Shown: one piece after another, positions 9,901-17,806 of the stretch | Position numbering within the stretch: position 1 is the stretch's first letter | How the letters are laid out: every line of letters starts with the position of its first letter | NCBI GenBank assembly: GCA_013306675.1 | Contig: JABLUY010000223.1 | Coordinates: forward strand, 1 to 59,659 | Direction of reading: 5' to 3' | From: Thraustochytrium sp. TN22 | Taxonomy: Eukaryota > Sar > Bigyra > Thraustochytrida > Thraustochytriidae | DNA: 59,659 bases | Translations under genes and position numbers: made by a program | Notes under the pieces: generated by a model | Database searches by the model: none | The model's input: only the letters and a program-made list of their open reading frames with translations | Told to the model about the DNA's origin: nothing

Positions 9901-10189
9901 CGCGCCTCGCCTCGCGCTGCCACACGAAGAGCCGCGTCGTGAGGTCCTCCACATTCTCCAGCTCGCGCGTGCCTGCAGACGCACGCATCGGGAACGCCGT
10001 GCTCGGCAGGTTCACCGTCGCCTCGTACGCGCTCGCCTCCTTCTTCTTCTTGTTCTTGCCCTTCTTCTTCTTCTTGCCGGACGCTGGCGGCGGCGGCGCC
10101 GCCGCCGTCGAGCTCCATCGCGGGCCGGCGCGCAGCCCGGGCCCTGCCGCCGCCCGCCACGGCGCCGCGCGGCGCACGGCCTGCCGCAT
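6962..10189 (-). CDS. isoleucyl-tRNA synthetase, organellar type
   Basis: A class I synthetase that charges tRNA-Ile, of bacterial/mitochondrial type. Visible features are HDGPPYANGSLHTGH (the HIGH-type motif), GWDTHGLPIE, the editing domain with TIWTTTPWTLPAN, DQWFVDL, CISRQRFWGVPIP, DVWFDSGCSWHAVLP, a class-typical KMSKSLGNV loop, and a C-terminal CERC...CSRC zinc-binding pair. I choose the ATG at 10189 because it opens an Arg/Ala-rich, acid-free presequence (MRQAVRRAAPWRAAAG...) typical of mitochondrial import. An in-frame ATG at 10306 would add 39 residues, and the frame beyond it starts at GTG. A Lys-rich block (KKKKKGKNKKKK) follows the presequence. An Asp/Glu/Ala triplication (GEDAGEDAGEDA) precedes the zinc module. 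Confidence 0.96.
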   Translation of the reverse strand: MRQAVRRAAPWRAAAGPGLRAGPRWSSTAAAPPPPASGKKKKKGKNKKKKEASAYEATVNLPSTAFPMRASAGTRELENVEDLTTRLFVWQREARRAARAEDEFILHDGPPYANGSLHTGHFLNKTLKDVINRYQLMTGKRVHYVPGWDTHGLPIELKALQQAGQQARSSLGPQAIRAEAARCAEAAIRSQRADIIRWGLMADWREGDQAGEEAGYYSTMHSAYEERQLDVFGRMVERGLVFRGLKPVFWSYSSGTALAEAEIEYSDDHVSPSCFVDLAVRSLSPAAEATLGAALGPERRADLQLTIWTTTPWTLPANIAVAVHADLEYAVLAGPSGGPARLIARDIVEDGRLEALAAMFPDGYEVLAYVAGRDLEGTRYAPALGDGDETPAPGAYEVLCGPHVTLDAGTGLVHTAPMHGQDDAQVWQHAYGRQLLDCPLFVDGSGCFSTRAASKAAWLPAQVRDRLDGLHIHEGGNEAVLDLLGGLGRLAAPPQDYSHRYPYDWRTKRPVITMATDQWFVDLTTLKHAAAKALAPVDLVPASSRPRLSSMLEGRDQWCISRQRFWGVPIPALFDGAEVGAEPWLDAHVVAAAREFVAAHGSGWWFEAADVEARVAARANELRAAAGLEPRHGDWVRGTDTLDVWFDSGCSWHAVLPPGRQADVYLEGSDQHRGWFQSSLLTRVAATPADVPPEAPFRHIVTHGFILDDRGRKMSKSLGNVIEPASVIAGGADAKREPAYGADVLRLWVASTNFVDDVAISPDIIRESSDTLRRLRNVMRFLLGNLYDYTPPAAPLEALPEAATPLDRWLLARTARFVETSRAAYDDFRFRSVYSELVRFASVDVSAVYGPSVKDRLYNEAPDAPTRRACQAVCWEALQALTLIAAPILPFTAQDLFKFALAEVGPFHGSPPDVFAVHQVGLPSHLERWDQVDAAVDQALEVRGAVNRVLDTLRAQGDIRSSEEVELLVRTRPWSPLCGQADVVEALLQLAGCRIVEIDEGAGEDAGEDAGEDADATPAAVLADIPVPDALRDEILELELRRTAKHRCERCRRHTAQLEGELCSRCTHVMSELTK

Positions 10190-11464
10190 CGGGGGCCCAG
10201 AAGCGGTTTGCCGGCGCTCCGATCGACCGAGGCTTCGATCGGGGCTTGATTCCTCCTCCCTGCTGCACGTGGCCGCGCTGCTGCTGCGGCTGCTCCACGC
10301 GGCCATCACCAGCGCCGAGCCGAGGCGCCGGGGACCCGGTGCGCGCGCTCCTGAGAACGCGGGAACCCAGCAATTCGCCCGCCGTCCCCTGGAGCGCCGC
10401 GATTAAGCCCTTTTTTCCTATACACGCGCGCGTGCGCAGCGATCCAAAACAGCCTTCAAGGCGCTAGATCGGATGACTTCATCGTGCTCCTCTACTAGCT
10501 GGAGCTAGGCACCATGGCCGGCGCCTTCGAGTTGTCAGTGGCAGCCAGAAGCCGCAGCGCAGGCAGGCCCGAGCGCGGCAGCCAGGCCCTGGCCTGGCCT
10601 CTCGGGCCGGGTTGCCATAAGCTCGCTCGCTCGCCGCCAGGTCGCAGCCACCACCGGGCAGCGAACTTGGCCTTGTCCAGGCCTCGGCTCGGGCTCGGTC
10701 GGCGCGCAGCGTTCTGCGCAAAAACTTGCGACGTCGTCGAGGGGACGGACGAGCCCCGTAGCCGGCGAACTCACTAGCTTGCCTGTAGCTAGGCTACTAC
10801 GGGCCCGGGGCGGGCGTGGTGATGGAGCGCGTGTGACGCGCGTGGCATGGTCACGCCTCAAGCCGCGAGAGTCCTGCTGAGCACGCTGGCAGGCTGGCGT
10901 CGCGTCGCGCCGCGCGGCGCCGCGCCGCCCTGCGTCGCCCCGGTCTGCCCCCTCTTCGTTTCCAAGCTCACTCACAGGCCGCTGCCGCCCGCGCCCGGCC
11001 CGCGCGTTGCGGCGAACCGCCGCGTAACGCCGGCAGGTGGGCGCGGCGCGGATAGCGCACTTGCGCCGCGGCGGCGCAAGCGCGGCCGCCGCGGGGCCAA
11101 GTCGCGCGGGCCCGCGCCGCGAGGGCGGTTAACGGCGCGCGTTGAGCGGCGTTGCGGGAAACCGCCGCCGAGTCGGCGGGTCCGCCCTCTTACGTCATGG
11201 CATTGGTGAGGACGCGACGACTCGGAGCGGGGCGGCCGCGGCGGCGGCGGCGGGCGCGGCGGCGCGGCAAAACAGGATCGCGGGCGGCTGCAGCGGCGGA
11301 GCGGCGGCAGCGGCGGGGCGCGGCGGCGCGGCGGCAGGCGTCAGGCGGCAGGCGGCGGCAGGCGGCAGGCGGCAGGCGCGCGGGCCTCCCTTCGTCCTTG
11401 CTCAGGTGGCGGCGAGGTCGATCCGATTTGGGATTTTTGAACGCGCCGAGGGCAGCAGGAGAGG
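10190..11464. other. intergenic, 1.3 kb between divergent genes
   Basis: It separates organellar IleRS (minus) from biotin synthase (plus). CTAG-containing words cluster at 10491-10510 and 10769-10800. An ATG in perfect Kozak context at 10514 opens an 87-codon frame with no recognisable product. From 11220 to 11400 the sequence is GCGGCG/CAGGCGG low complexity, probably 5' UTR of the downstream gene. Confidence 0.5.
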
Positions 11465-12781
11465 ATGCTGGGCTCCGCGATGCGGGCGGCGGCGCCGGGC
11501 GTGCGCGTGGCGCGGTCGCGCGGGATGGCGTCGGCGGCCGTGTCGAACCGCGACCGCGACGCGCTGCTGAAGCGCATCGAGGAGCTGGAGGAGGAGAAGG
11601 CCGGGCTGGCGGCGGCGCTCGAGGCGCGCCAGGAAGGCAAGGGCGACGCGTCGACGGACCTGCGCGTGCGCGGCGTGGAGGCGCGCGTGCGCACGGACTG
11701 GACGCGCGAGGAGATCCAGGCTGTGTACGAGAAGCCGCTGGTGGACCTCATGTTTGAGGCGGCCGCCACGCACCGCGTGCACTTCCACCCGCGCGAGGTG
11801 CAGCAGAGCACGCTCCTGTCCATCAAGACGGGCGGCTGCTCGGAGAACTGCGGCTACTGCTCGCAGTCGCAGCACCACAAGACCTTCGTCAAGCCGACGC
11901 CCACCATGAAGCTGGACGAGGTCCTGGAGGCCGCGCGCCGCGCCAAGACGGCCGGCAGCACGCGCTTCTGCATGGGCTCGGCCTGGCGCGAGGTCGGCAA
12001 CAAGAAGGCCTTCAACCGCGTGCTCGAGATGGTGCGCGAGATCAACGGCATGGGCCTCGAGGTCTGCACCACGCTCGGCATGCTCACGCCGGACCAGGCC
12101 AAGCAGCTCAAGGAGGCCGGCCTCACGGCCTACAACCACAACCTCGACACGAGCCGCGAGTACTACCCCAAGGTCGTGTCCACGCGCTCCTACGACGACC
12201 GCCTCAACACCGTCAAGAATGTGCGCGAGGCCGGCATCTCGGTCTGCTGCGGCGGCATCGTCGGCCTCGGCGAGGAGGCGGACGACCGCGTCGGCCTGCT
12301 GCACACGCTCGCCACCCTGCCCGAGCACCCGGAGTCCGTCCCCATCAACGCGCTCGTCCCGGTCGCCGGCACGCCGCTCGGCGACCGCCTCATCGCCCAG
12401 GGCCGCGCGCCCACCTGGGACCAGATGGTGCGCATGATCGCCACCGCGCGCATCGTCATGCCGCGCTCCATGGTGCGCCTCTCCGCCGGCCGCCTCGAGT
12501 TCCCCGTGGCCGCCCAGGCCCTCATGTTCCTCTGCGGCGCCAACTCCATCTTCACCGGCGACACCCTCCTCACCACCCCGAACCCGGAGTTCAACGAGGA
12601 CAAGGCCATGTTCGACCTCCTCGGCCTCCTCGGCAAGCCGCCCCACACCTCCCCGCTCAAGAGCCCCTACGCGCCGGCCGACGAGGCCCAGCGCGACGCC
12701 GAGGCTGCTGCGGCGCCCGGCCCCCGCTTTGTCGACATCACCCTCAACAAGACCAAGGCGGACAACCTCGCCTCGGCCTGA
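11465..12781 (+). CDS. biotin synthase (radical SAM)
   Basis: This enzyme inserts sulfur into dethiobiotin to make biotin, using SAM and two iron-sulfur clusters. The 438-residue protein starts at an ATG with a presequence (MLGSAMRAAAPGVRVARSRG) that suggests mitochondrial import, the usual site of eukaryotic biotin synthase. A short Glu/Leu-rich helix (residues ~28-58) precedes the catalytic barrel. The radical-SAM cluster ligands are C125, C129 and C132 in CSENCGYCSQS. Family features include GAW-like FCMGSAWRE, YNHNLDTSREYYP, CCGGIVGLGE, PINALVPVAGTPLG, the RLSAGR segment with the auxiliary-cluster Arg, and ANSIFTGD. The extra N-terminal helix is not a standard part of the family. Confidence 0.96.
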   Translation: MLGSAMRAAAPGVRVARSRGMASAAVSNRDRDALLKRIEELEEEKAGLAAALEARQEGKGDASTDLRVRGVEARVRTDWTREEIQAVYEKPLVDLMFEAAATHRVHFHPREVQQSTLLSIKTGGCSENCGYCSQSQHHKTFVKPTPTMKLDEVLEAARRAKTAGSTRFCMGSAWREVGNKKAFNRVLEMVREINGMGLEVCTTLGMLTPDQAKQLKEAGLTAYNHNLDTSREYYPKVVSTRSYDDRLNTVKNVREAGISVCCGGIVGLGEEADDRVGLLHTLATLPEHPESVPINALVPVAGTPLGDRLIAQGRAPTWDQMVRMIATARIVMPRSMVRLSAGRLEFPVAAQALMFLCGANSIFTGDTLLTTPNPEFNEDKAMFDLLGLLGKPPHTSPLKSPYAPADEAQRDAEAAAAPGPRFVDITLNKTKADNLASA

Positions 12782-12965
12782 GCTGTTCCTTCGAGTACAA
12801 TGTAGTTACGGGCCGTGCGTGTGCATGTGCGTTTGCGTGTTCGTGTGCGACTGCGACTGCGCGTGCGCGTGTGTGAATGCGATGACGAGTGCGCGTGTGC
12901 GTGCGAGCTCATCCTACCACCCATCAGATAAGATGCATGTAGCCCGTGTGTCCCGTCCAGGCATA

Positions 12966-13024
12966 GAAGAGAGAGAGAGAGAGAGCGCGCGCGCGGCGCG
13001 CGCAGGAGAGAGAGAGAGAGAGAA
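12966..13024. repeat. GA repeat flanking an alternating GC core
   Basis: Two (GA)n runs on the same strand flank GCGCGCGCGCGGCGCGCGC. The purine runs can form H-DNA and the alternating core can form Z-DNA; both are inferences from composition. Confidence 0.85.
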
Positions 13025-13231
13025 ATTTGAAACCAAATCTTAGGTCGAGATCGAGGCGATTGTGTCTCGTTGTTTCTTTGAGGCTGCGTTCGTTCACGTG
13101 CCTTGACGGTATGAGCAACCATGGTTCGACTCTCCACCTGAAAAGCACATTTGGAGAGCGAGCGAGCTGGTAGGCTACGCTCTCGCTCTTTTCCACATCT
13201 CCAACCAAGAGCTAGTCAGCCGGCAATGCGT

Positions 13232-13277
13232 TCGCTGCTTGCTTGCTTGCTTGCTCGCTTGCTCGCTTGCTTGCTTG
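13232..13277. repeat. GCTT/GCTC tetranucleotide repeat
   Basis: A continuous series of GCTTGCTTGCTC units of about 46 bp lies in non-coding sequence upstream of the TMEM135-like gene. Confidence 0.85.
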
Positions 13278-13690
13278 CAATGATGACGAGCCCGTCTCGG
13301 TGATTGACTGCCAGCGCGCAATGCGTCCCAAGCGCTCCGCGCTCCCCTTCTTTCTCACATCTCGCCAGGCTTGTTTGTTTCTGACATCAAGGACAGCCGC
13401 GCCTCTTGATGGTCAGCGTCCCGGGCGCGGTGGCTCGAGCGGCGCCGAGTCGCTCCAACTTGAAGCCCACGGGCAGCTCCTCCGAGTCGTCGAGCCCGCC
13501 GGCGAGGCCATGGCGAGCCACTGGGATTGCGGCGGCTGGCGTGCCAACGCGGTGGCGGAGCAGGTGAAAGCGCGAGTGCAGTCCCCGAAATCAGGACCCG
13601 CCACGGCAGACGGCAGACGGCAGAGTCGCAGACTGCGCGCGCGGCAAGCACGCGCGCAGAGCGCGAGCGCGGCGGCGCGGGCGGGGCGCG

Positions 13691-15169
13691 ATGGCGGAGC
13701 CCGTGCTGGAGCGCGTGGTGTCGGGGTTCTTCGAGCAGGAGCAGCAGCAGCAGCAGCTAGAGCGGCAGCAGGAGCGCAATGCAGGGCAGAAAGCTGGACA
13801 AGATGGCCTGACGACGGTGGGCGAGTCCGTCCCGGCGTCGTCGAGCGCGGCGGCGAGGGACGGCAGCGGGGGGGACGCCGAGGAGCACGCGCGCAGGCAG
13901 GTGCGCGCTGCGAAGTGCGGCGAAGCGTGGGCCGGCAAGGGGCTCGGGCTGCTGGAGGACGGGAGCGTGCCCAAGGGGCGCGAGGCGGCGCTGCACGCGG
14001 CGCGCGAGCTGGCGAGGGGCGCGGCGCGCGGCGCGCTCCTAGGCCTCTCGCTCAAGGGGGCGCTCTCGCTAGCGCTAGGGCTCCTCCGCGGCAAGGCCGG
14101 GCCGGCGCAGCTGGCGAGCCAGGCGCTGGGGCCCGACTCCCGGCGCTTCGCAGCCTTTGTGGCCGCCTTCATCGGCACCTTCCGCTTCGCCAATGCCGGC
14201 ATGACGTGGTGGAGGCAGGCCGACACGGCGGTTAACAGCGCCGTGGCCGGCGCGCTGGCCGGCGCCACCGTGCTGCTGGACGTCGCGGAGCGCAGGAAGA
14301 TGCTGGCGCTCAACCTCTTCGCGCGCGCCATGGATGTGCTCGTGAAGCGCCTGGCGCGCGACGGCGTGCTGCCGTACTGGAAGCACGCAGAGTCGCTCGC
14401 CTTCGGGTTATGCAATGTGCCCATCATGTACAGCTTCCTCTTCGAGCCTGACCTGCTGGACCGCGGCTACTACAAGTGGATTCTGCACATGGGCGACGTC
14501 ACGGACGAAGGTCTGAACGCCACGCTGCGCGTGCGCCGCGAAGCGCTCGCCGAGGGCCGCCAGATGCCCTTCCAGCCCTGCTGCGTCGGCTACCACGACG
14601 GGCCATGCACGGAGCACTGCATCAAGGACTGGTTCTTCGGGCTCAAGCGCGCCGGCAAGATCTACGTTTCCGTGCACCTGCTCAGCCTCGCGCTGCACTA
14701 CAAGGCGCTGCTGCGCGACCCGGCGCCGCAGCTCGCGCGCACCTTTGTCGGCTTTGTCAACTCCTGCGTCTTCCTCACCTCCTATGTCTTTTGCATCAAG
14801 AGCTCGCAGTGCTTCCTGCGCAACACGCGCCAGACCGACTCGGACTGGCACGCCGCCGTCGCTGGCATGCTCACCTCCTTCAGCACCTACTTTGAGCGCA
14901 AGTCGCGCGTCTCGGAGCTTATGCTCTACTGTGTGCCCAAGGCGCTCGAGGCCACCTGGCGCTACCTGGCCAACCGCGACCTCGTGCGCCCGGTGCCGCA
15001 CTTCCAGACGATGCTCTTTATGTTTACCATGGGCCTGCTCTGCTCCAGCGCGCGCACGGACTTCAAGGCCTCCTACCACACCACGCTCTGCTTCGTGCTC
15101 GGCTCCAACCCGCGCAAGGCCGTCGACCGCGAGCTCGACCGCGACCACCAGCGCCCCAAGGACGCCTGA
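13691..15169 (+). CDS. TMEM135-like membrane protein
   Basis: Resembles TMEM135 (PMP52), a multi-pass protein linked to peroxisomes, mitochondrial dynamics and lipid handling. The 492-residue protein starts at an ATG in GCGATGG. After a Gln-rich, acidic N-terminus (~90 residues) come several hydrophobic segments with Gly/Ala-rich Tim17-like packing (FRFANAGMTWWRQ; AVNSAVAGALAGATVLL). A Cys-rich block follows (PFQPCCVGYHDGPCTEHCIKDWF), the hallmark of the TMEM135 family. The second half is again hydrophobic and ends in a charged tail. The assignment rests on this Cys-rich block and the overall order of segments. The exact organelle cannot be read from the sequence. Confidence 0.75.
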   Translation: MAEPVLERVVSGFFEQEQQQQQLERQQERNAGQKAGQDGLTTVGESVPASSSAAARDGSGGDAEEHARRQVRAAKCGEAWAGKGLGLLEDGSVPKGREAALHAARELARGAARGALLGLSLKGALSLALGLLRGKAGPAQLASQALGPDSRRFAAFVAAFIGTFRFANAGMTWWRQADTAVNSAVAGALAGATVLLDVAERRKMLALNLFARAMDVLVKRLARDGVLPYWKHAESLAFGLCNVPIMYSFLFEPDLLDRGYYKWILHMGDVTDEGLNATLRVRREALAEGRQMPFQPCCVGYHDGPCTEHCIKDWFFGLKRAGKIYVSVHLLSLALHYKALLRDPAPQLARTFVGFVNSCVFLTSYVFCIKSSQCFLRNTRQTDSDWHAAVAGMLTSFSTYFERKSRVSELMLYCVPKALEATWRYLANRDLVRPVPHFQTMLFMFTMGLLCSSARTDFKASYHTTLCFVLGSNPRKAVDRELDRDHQRPKDA

Positions 15170-15632
15170 CGAAGGGACCCTCCGCACACGTCCTGCGCCA
15201 AACGGAACGGGGCCGGTCAAGCCATGTTAACCCGTTCATAGAACCGTCTTCGCCGCCGCCGCCTCGCCCGCGCTCTGGGCGACCTCCTGCCGCTCGTAGC
15301 GCCCCTGGGGGGCACTCCACAACCTATAATTTATCCGAAGCGTCCACGCCCTGCTCCGTTTCCCCTCCTTGCGCAACGCCGGAGAAATTCCGTTCGCGGC
15401 GTGCCCCCGCCGGTGGTTAGGCGAGGCGAGGCGAGGCGCCGCGCTCGCTCGCTCCGAGTCGCGAAGCCGCCGCCGCACAGCCAATCCTGGGACTGCGCGC
15501 GGCGCGACGCGGCGTGGCGCGGCGGCGTGGCGCGACGGCGGACGGGCGGGAGGCGGGCCGAGGCGCGGCACGTGAGGCGCGAGATTCCCAGGCGGGAAAG
15601 CAGGCGCGGCGCGTGAGCAGGCGCGCAGCAAG
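15170..15632. other. intergenic, promoter of the NAA50-like gene
   Basis: Between two plus-strand genes. It becomes a GGCGAGGCGAGGCG and GGCGTGGCGCGACGGCG tract at 15420-15570, like the tract ahead of the gene at 5484. Open frames here are compositional. No gene seen. Confidence 0.5.
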
Positions 15633-16169
15633 ATGGCGCCTCCCGGCAAGGACACCACCGGCGAGACCGTCATGGTGACGCCGGACGTGTACTTCGGCCC
15701 CGTGCACGTGAACAACGTGGGCCAGCTGCGGCGGCTGCAGGAGACGATCCTGCCCGTGAGGTACAAGGACAGCTTCTACACGGATGTGATTGAGCTGTCC
15801 GGAAAGAACATCGCCAAGCTCGCCTACTTCAAGGACGTTATGGTGGGCACCGCGTGCTGCCGCCTCGAGGAGCGCGGGGGCAAGACCTTCCTCTATGTCA
15901 TGACGCTCGCCGTGCTGCCCGCCTACCGTGGCCGCGGCATCGGCAGCAAGCTGCTCGAGTACATGATCGCCAGGGCAAAGGACCTGGGCGCCGCCGGCGT
16001 CTTTCTCCACGTCTGGACCAAGAACGAGGAGGGCATCGCCTTTTACCGCAAGCATGAGTTTGAGGAGAAGGAGACCATCCAGGGCTACTACAAGCGCATC
16101 GACCCGCCCGACTGCCTCATCCTCGAGAAGGCCTTCCCGGCTGCCGGCGAGCCCGTCGCCGCGGAGTGA
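15633..16169 (+). CDS. NAA50: NAA50-type N-alpha-acetyltransferase
   Basis: A GNAT-fold acetyltransferase close to NAA50/San, which acetylates nascent N-terminal Met residues alongside the NatA complex and is needed for sister-chromatid cohesion in animals. The 178-residue length matches the family. Visible features are the substrate loop RLQETILPVRYKDSFYTDV (compare FPVSY in the family), AKLAYFKDVMVGTACCRLE, LYVMTLAVLPAYRGRGIGSK with the acetyl-CoA RGRGIG loop, FLHVWTKNEEGIAFYRKHEF, and YYKRIDPPD near the C-terminus, a family hallmark. The ATG lies in AAGATGG. A (TCGC)n run at 16183-16212 follows the stop. Confidence 0.93.
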   Translation: MAPPGKDTTGETVMVTPDVYFGPVHVNNVGQLRRLQETILPVRYKDSFYTDVIELSGKNIAKLAYFKDVMVGTACCRLEERGGKTFLYVMTLAVLPAYRGRGIGSKLLEYMIARAKDLGAAGVFLHVWTKNEEGIAFYRKHEFEEKETIQGYYKRIDPPDCLILEKAFPAAGEPVAAE

Positions 16170-16182
16170 TCCGCGACCTGCC

Positions 16183-16212
16183 TCGCTCGCTCGCTCGCTC
16201 GCTCGCTCGCCA
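16183..16212. repeat. (TCGC)n tetranucleotide repeat
   Basis: Seven or so TCGC units lie directly 3' of the NAA50-like stop codon. Confidence 0.85.
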
Positions 16213-16331
16213 TGCTACGCCACGCCACACTCTTGATGAATGACTCCTTACGTTTTCACATCGCTCCTGCCTTTTTCTTGGCCTTGTGTATGGAACAGTC
16301 CGCATGAACGCGCTTTTTTTCCTTTCCTCGC

Positions 16332-16988
16332 TCAACTCGGCGGCGCGGGCACCTCGACAAGCTCGCCGGGCACCTCCTCGAAGACGCTGACGACTTGCGT
16401 CGGATTCGCCCACACTGCGTTTCCCGTTGCGTCCCGCGAAGCCTCCACACGCCACACATCGCAGTTCTTGAACTTCTCCGCCATGCCCAGCATGCGCCGA
16501 AAGTACTGCGAGTGGCCCACCACGAGGATGGTCTTCTCCTCGCGCGCCAGCACGGCCTCGCCAAATGCCTTGATGCGATCTTCCAGGCCGCCCTGGAACC
16601 CCGGCACCCACTCGCCGATGGTCTTCTCGCGCAGATCCTCCACCTCCACGCGCTCGTACTTGTTCTTGGCGTCCGACTGCAGCACGCCGTCGCACGTCTC
16701 TCTCGCGCGCTCCAGCGGCGAATGCATCACCACCTGCACGCCTTGCGCCGCCAGAAAGTCCTTCTCACCCAGCTTGCGCGTCAGCGTCACCACCTGCTCG
16801 CGGCCCGTCTCGGACAGGCCCGTATCCATCATGTTCGCCTCGCCCAGCAGGCTCACGCCCGTCCACAGGTCGCTCTTGTACGGAATCTCGCCGCGCCCCA
16901 CGGCCTTCATCCACCGCTTCAGCCCGCCTAGCTTCTCGTTCTCCACGGACTCTGCGTGCCGCACCAGGTACACCGTCTTGGGCTCCAT
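16332..16988 (-). CDS. histidine phosphatase (phosphoglycerate-mutase-like)
   Basis: A member of the histidine phosphatase superfamily, 218 residues from the ATG at 16988. The catalytic His lies in VYLVRHAESVEN right after that Met. SPLERARETCDGVLQ supplies the second Arg, the acid/base Glu is probably in LREKTIGEW, and the second His is in LVVGHSQYFRRML. The frame continues upstream to an ATG at 17393 with a hydrophobic segment (VVLVVVTC) and a Ser/Gly-rich linker. A longer, membrane-targeted form is therefore possible, but the short form fits the family length. The substrate is not predictable: many such proteins are small-molecule or protein phosphatases, not mutases. It is convergent with NAA50. 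Confidence 0.85.
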   Translation of the reverse strand: MEPKTVYLVRHAESVENEKLGGLKRWMKAVGRGEIPYKSDLWTGVSLLGEANMMDTGLSETGREQVVTLTRKLGEKDFLAAQGVQVVMHSPLERARETCDGVLQSDAKNKYERVEVEDLREKTIGEWVPGFQGGLEDRIKAFGEAVLAREEKTILVVGHSQYFRRMLGMAEKFKNCDVWRVEASRDATGNAVWANPTQVVSVFEEVPGELVEVPAPPS

Positions 16989-17806
16989 GGTGAGGCTCGA
17001 GCGCGACTCGCACCCAGACGTGCTTTGGCTGTAGCTGCCGCCGCCGCTGCCGCCGCCGCCGCTGCTACTGCTCAGCGCCCCTCGCGCCGTCGCTCCAGCC
17101 AGAGCGCGTCGCAATGGGCTGCGCGCGTGAGGTATGGGTTTGCTCGACTTTCTGATGAGCTTTGCACACGTCACGACGACGAGGACGACGTGCCAACAGC
17201 ACGACGACCACTCACAAGCCATGCGCCCTGTGCCCTGTGCATGTGCGGCGCGTGGACAGCAGACAAGCTCCATGCGCTTGTTGGAGAAAATGAAGGGAGA
17301 GGATGCCCGTGCGCCGTGCCCTCTGCACCTTTCTTGGGTGGGTTGCCCGCTTCGCCATCCGAGTCCTTGAACGATCGCTGCTAGCCTACACATCCAAGTC
17401 GCCGCTCACGAGTAAGCTCCTAGCTAGAGACTCAGTAGGCCTCTAGCTTGCTAGCTGGAGGCGAATTGTTCACTGACCGCGAGCACGAGCATGAGCATGA
17501 GCATGAGCTTGAGGCAGGCAACCTTGCTCACGGTCGACTCCGCCTTTACAACAACAATGCGATCAAGTCTCATCAAACTCTCTCACTTAGCTAGCCAAAT
17601 GGATGACCCTGGCGCGCTCTGCAATGTAGGTCGAAGCTTGCCTGCCCGCAACGTCGTGCTCGCCTCGCGTCGATGATGGCAATGGGTGCGCAACGGTTTT
17701 TCCCTTGTCGTGTTCGAGTCCGTGTTGAAGAATCAATCGATCCTCCATCAGACAAAGTGGGATTGCGGCGAGGCGCGTGGGATTGCGGCGAGGCGCGCGC
17801 GAGAGC
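16989..17806. other. intergenic between divergent genes
   Basis: It holds the possible N-terminal extension of the phosphatase (up to 17393), then a cluster of CTAG-containing words at 17380-17465 and 17585-17600, then a short direct repeat GTGGGATTGCGGCGAGGCGC (two copies near 17757-17797) just before the next gene's ATG. GTGTTCGAGTCC near 17709 resembles a tRNA B box but no cloverleaf surrounds it. Confidence 0.5.

Larger units (their letters stand above)
12782..13690. other. intergenic with simple-sequence tracts
   Basis: It holds a TG/GTGCG-rich stretch (12820-12905), a GA/GC tract (12966-13024) and a GCTTGCTT tract (13232-13277). The first few hundred bases are probably the 3' UTR of biotin synthase and the last ~150 the 5' region of the TMEM135-like gene. 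I see no gene. Confidence 0.5.

Noticed and set aside
10514-10777. 87-codon frame with a perfect CACCATGG start
   Set aside because: No domain, no codon pattern different from flanking non-coding DNA. A first exon cannot be excluded but is not supported.
11402-12646. 414-codon frame opposite biotin synthase
   Set aside because: Mirror of third-position G/C in a strongly conserved gene; no recognisable family.
17673-17740. Possible tRNA gene suggested by a GTTCGAGTCC word
   Set aside because: No acceptor stem, A box or anticodon arm can be drawn around it.
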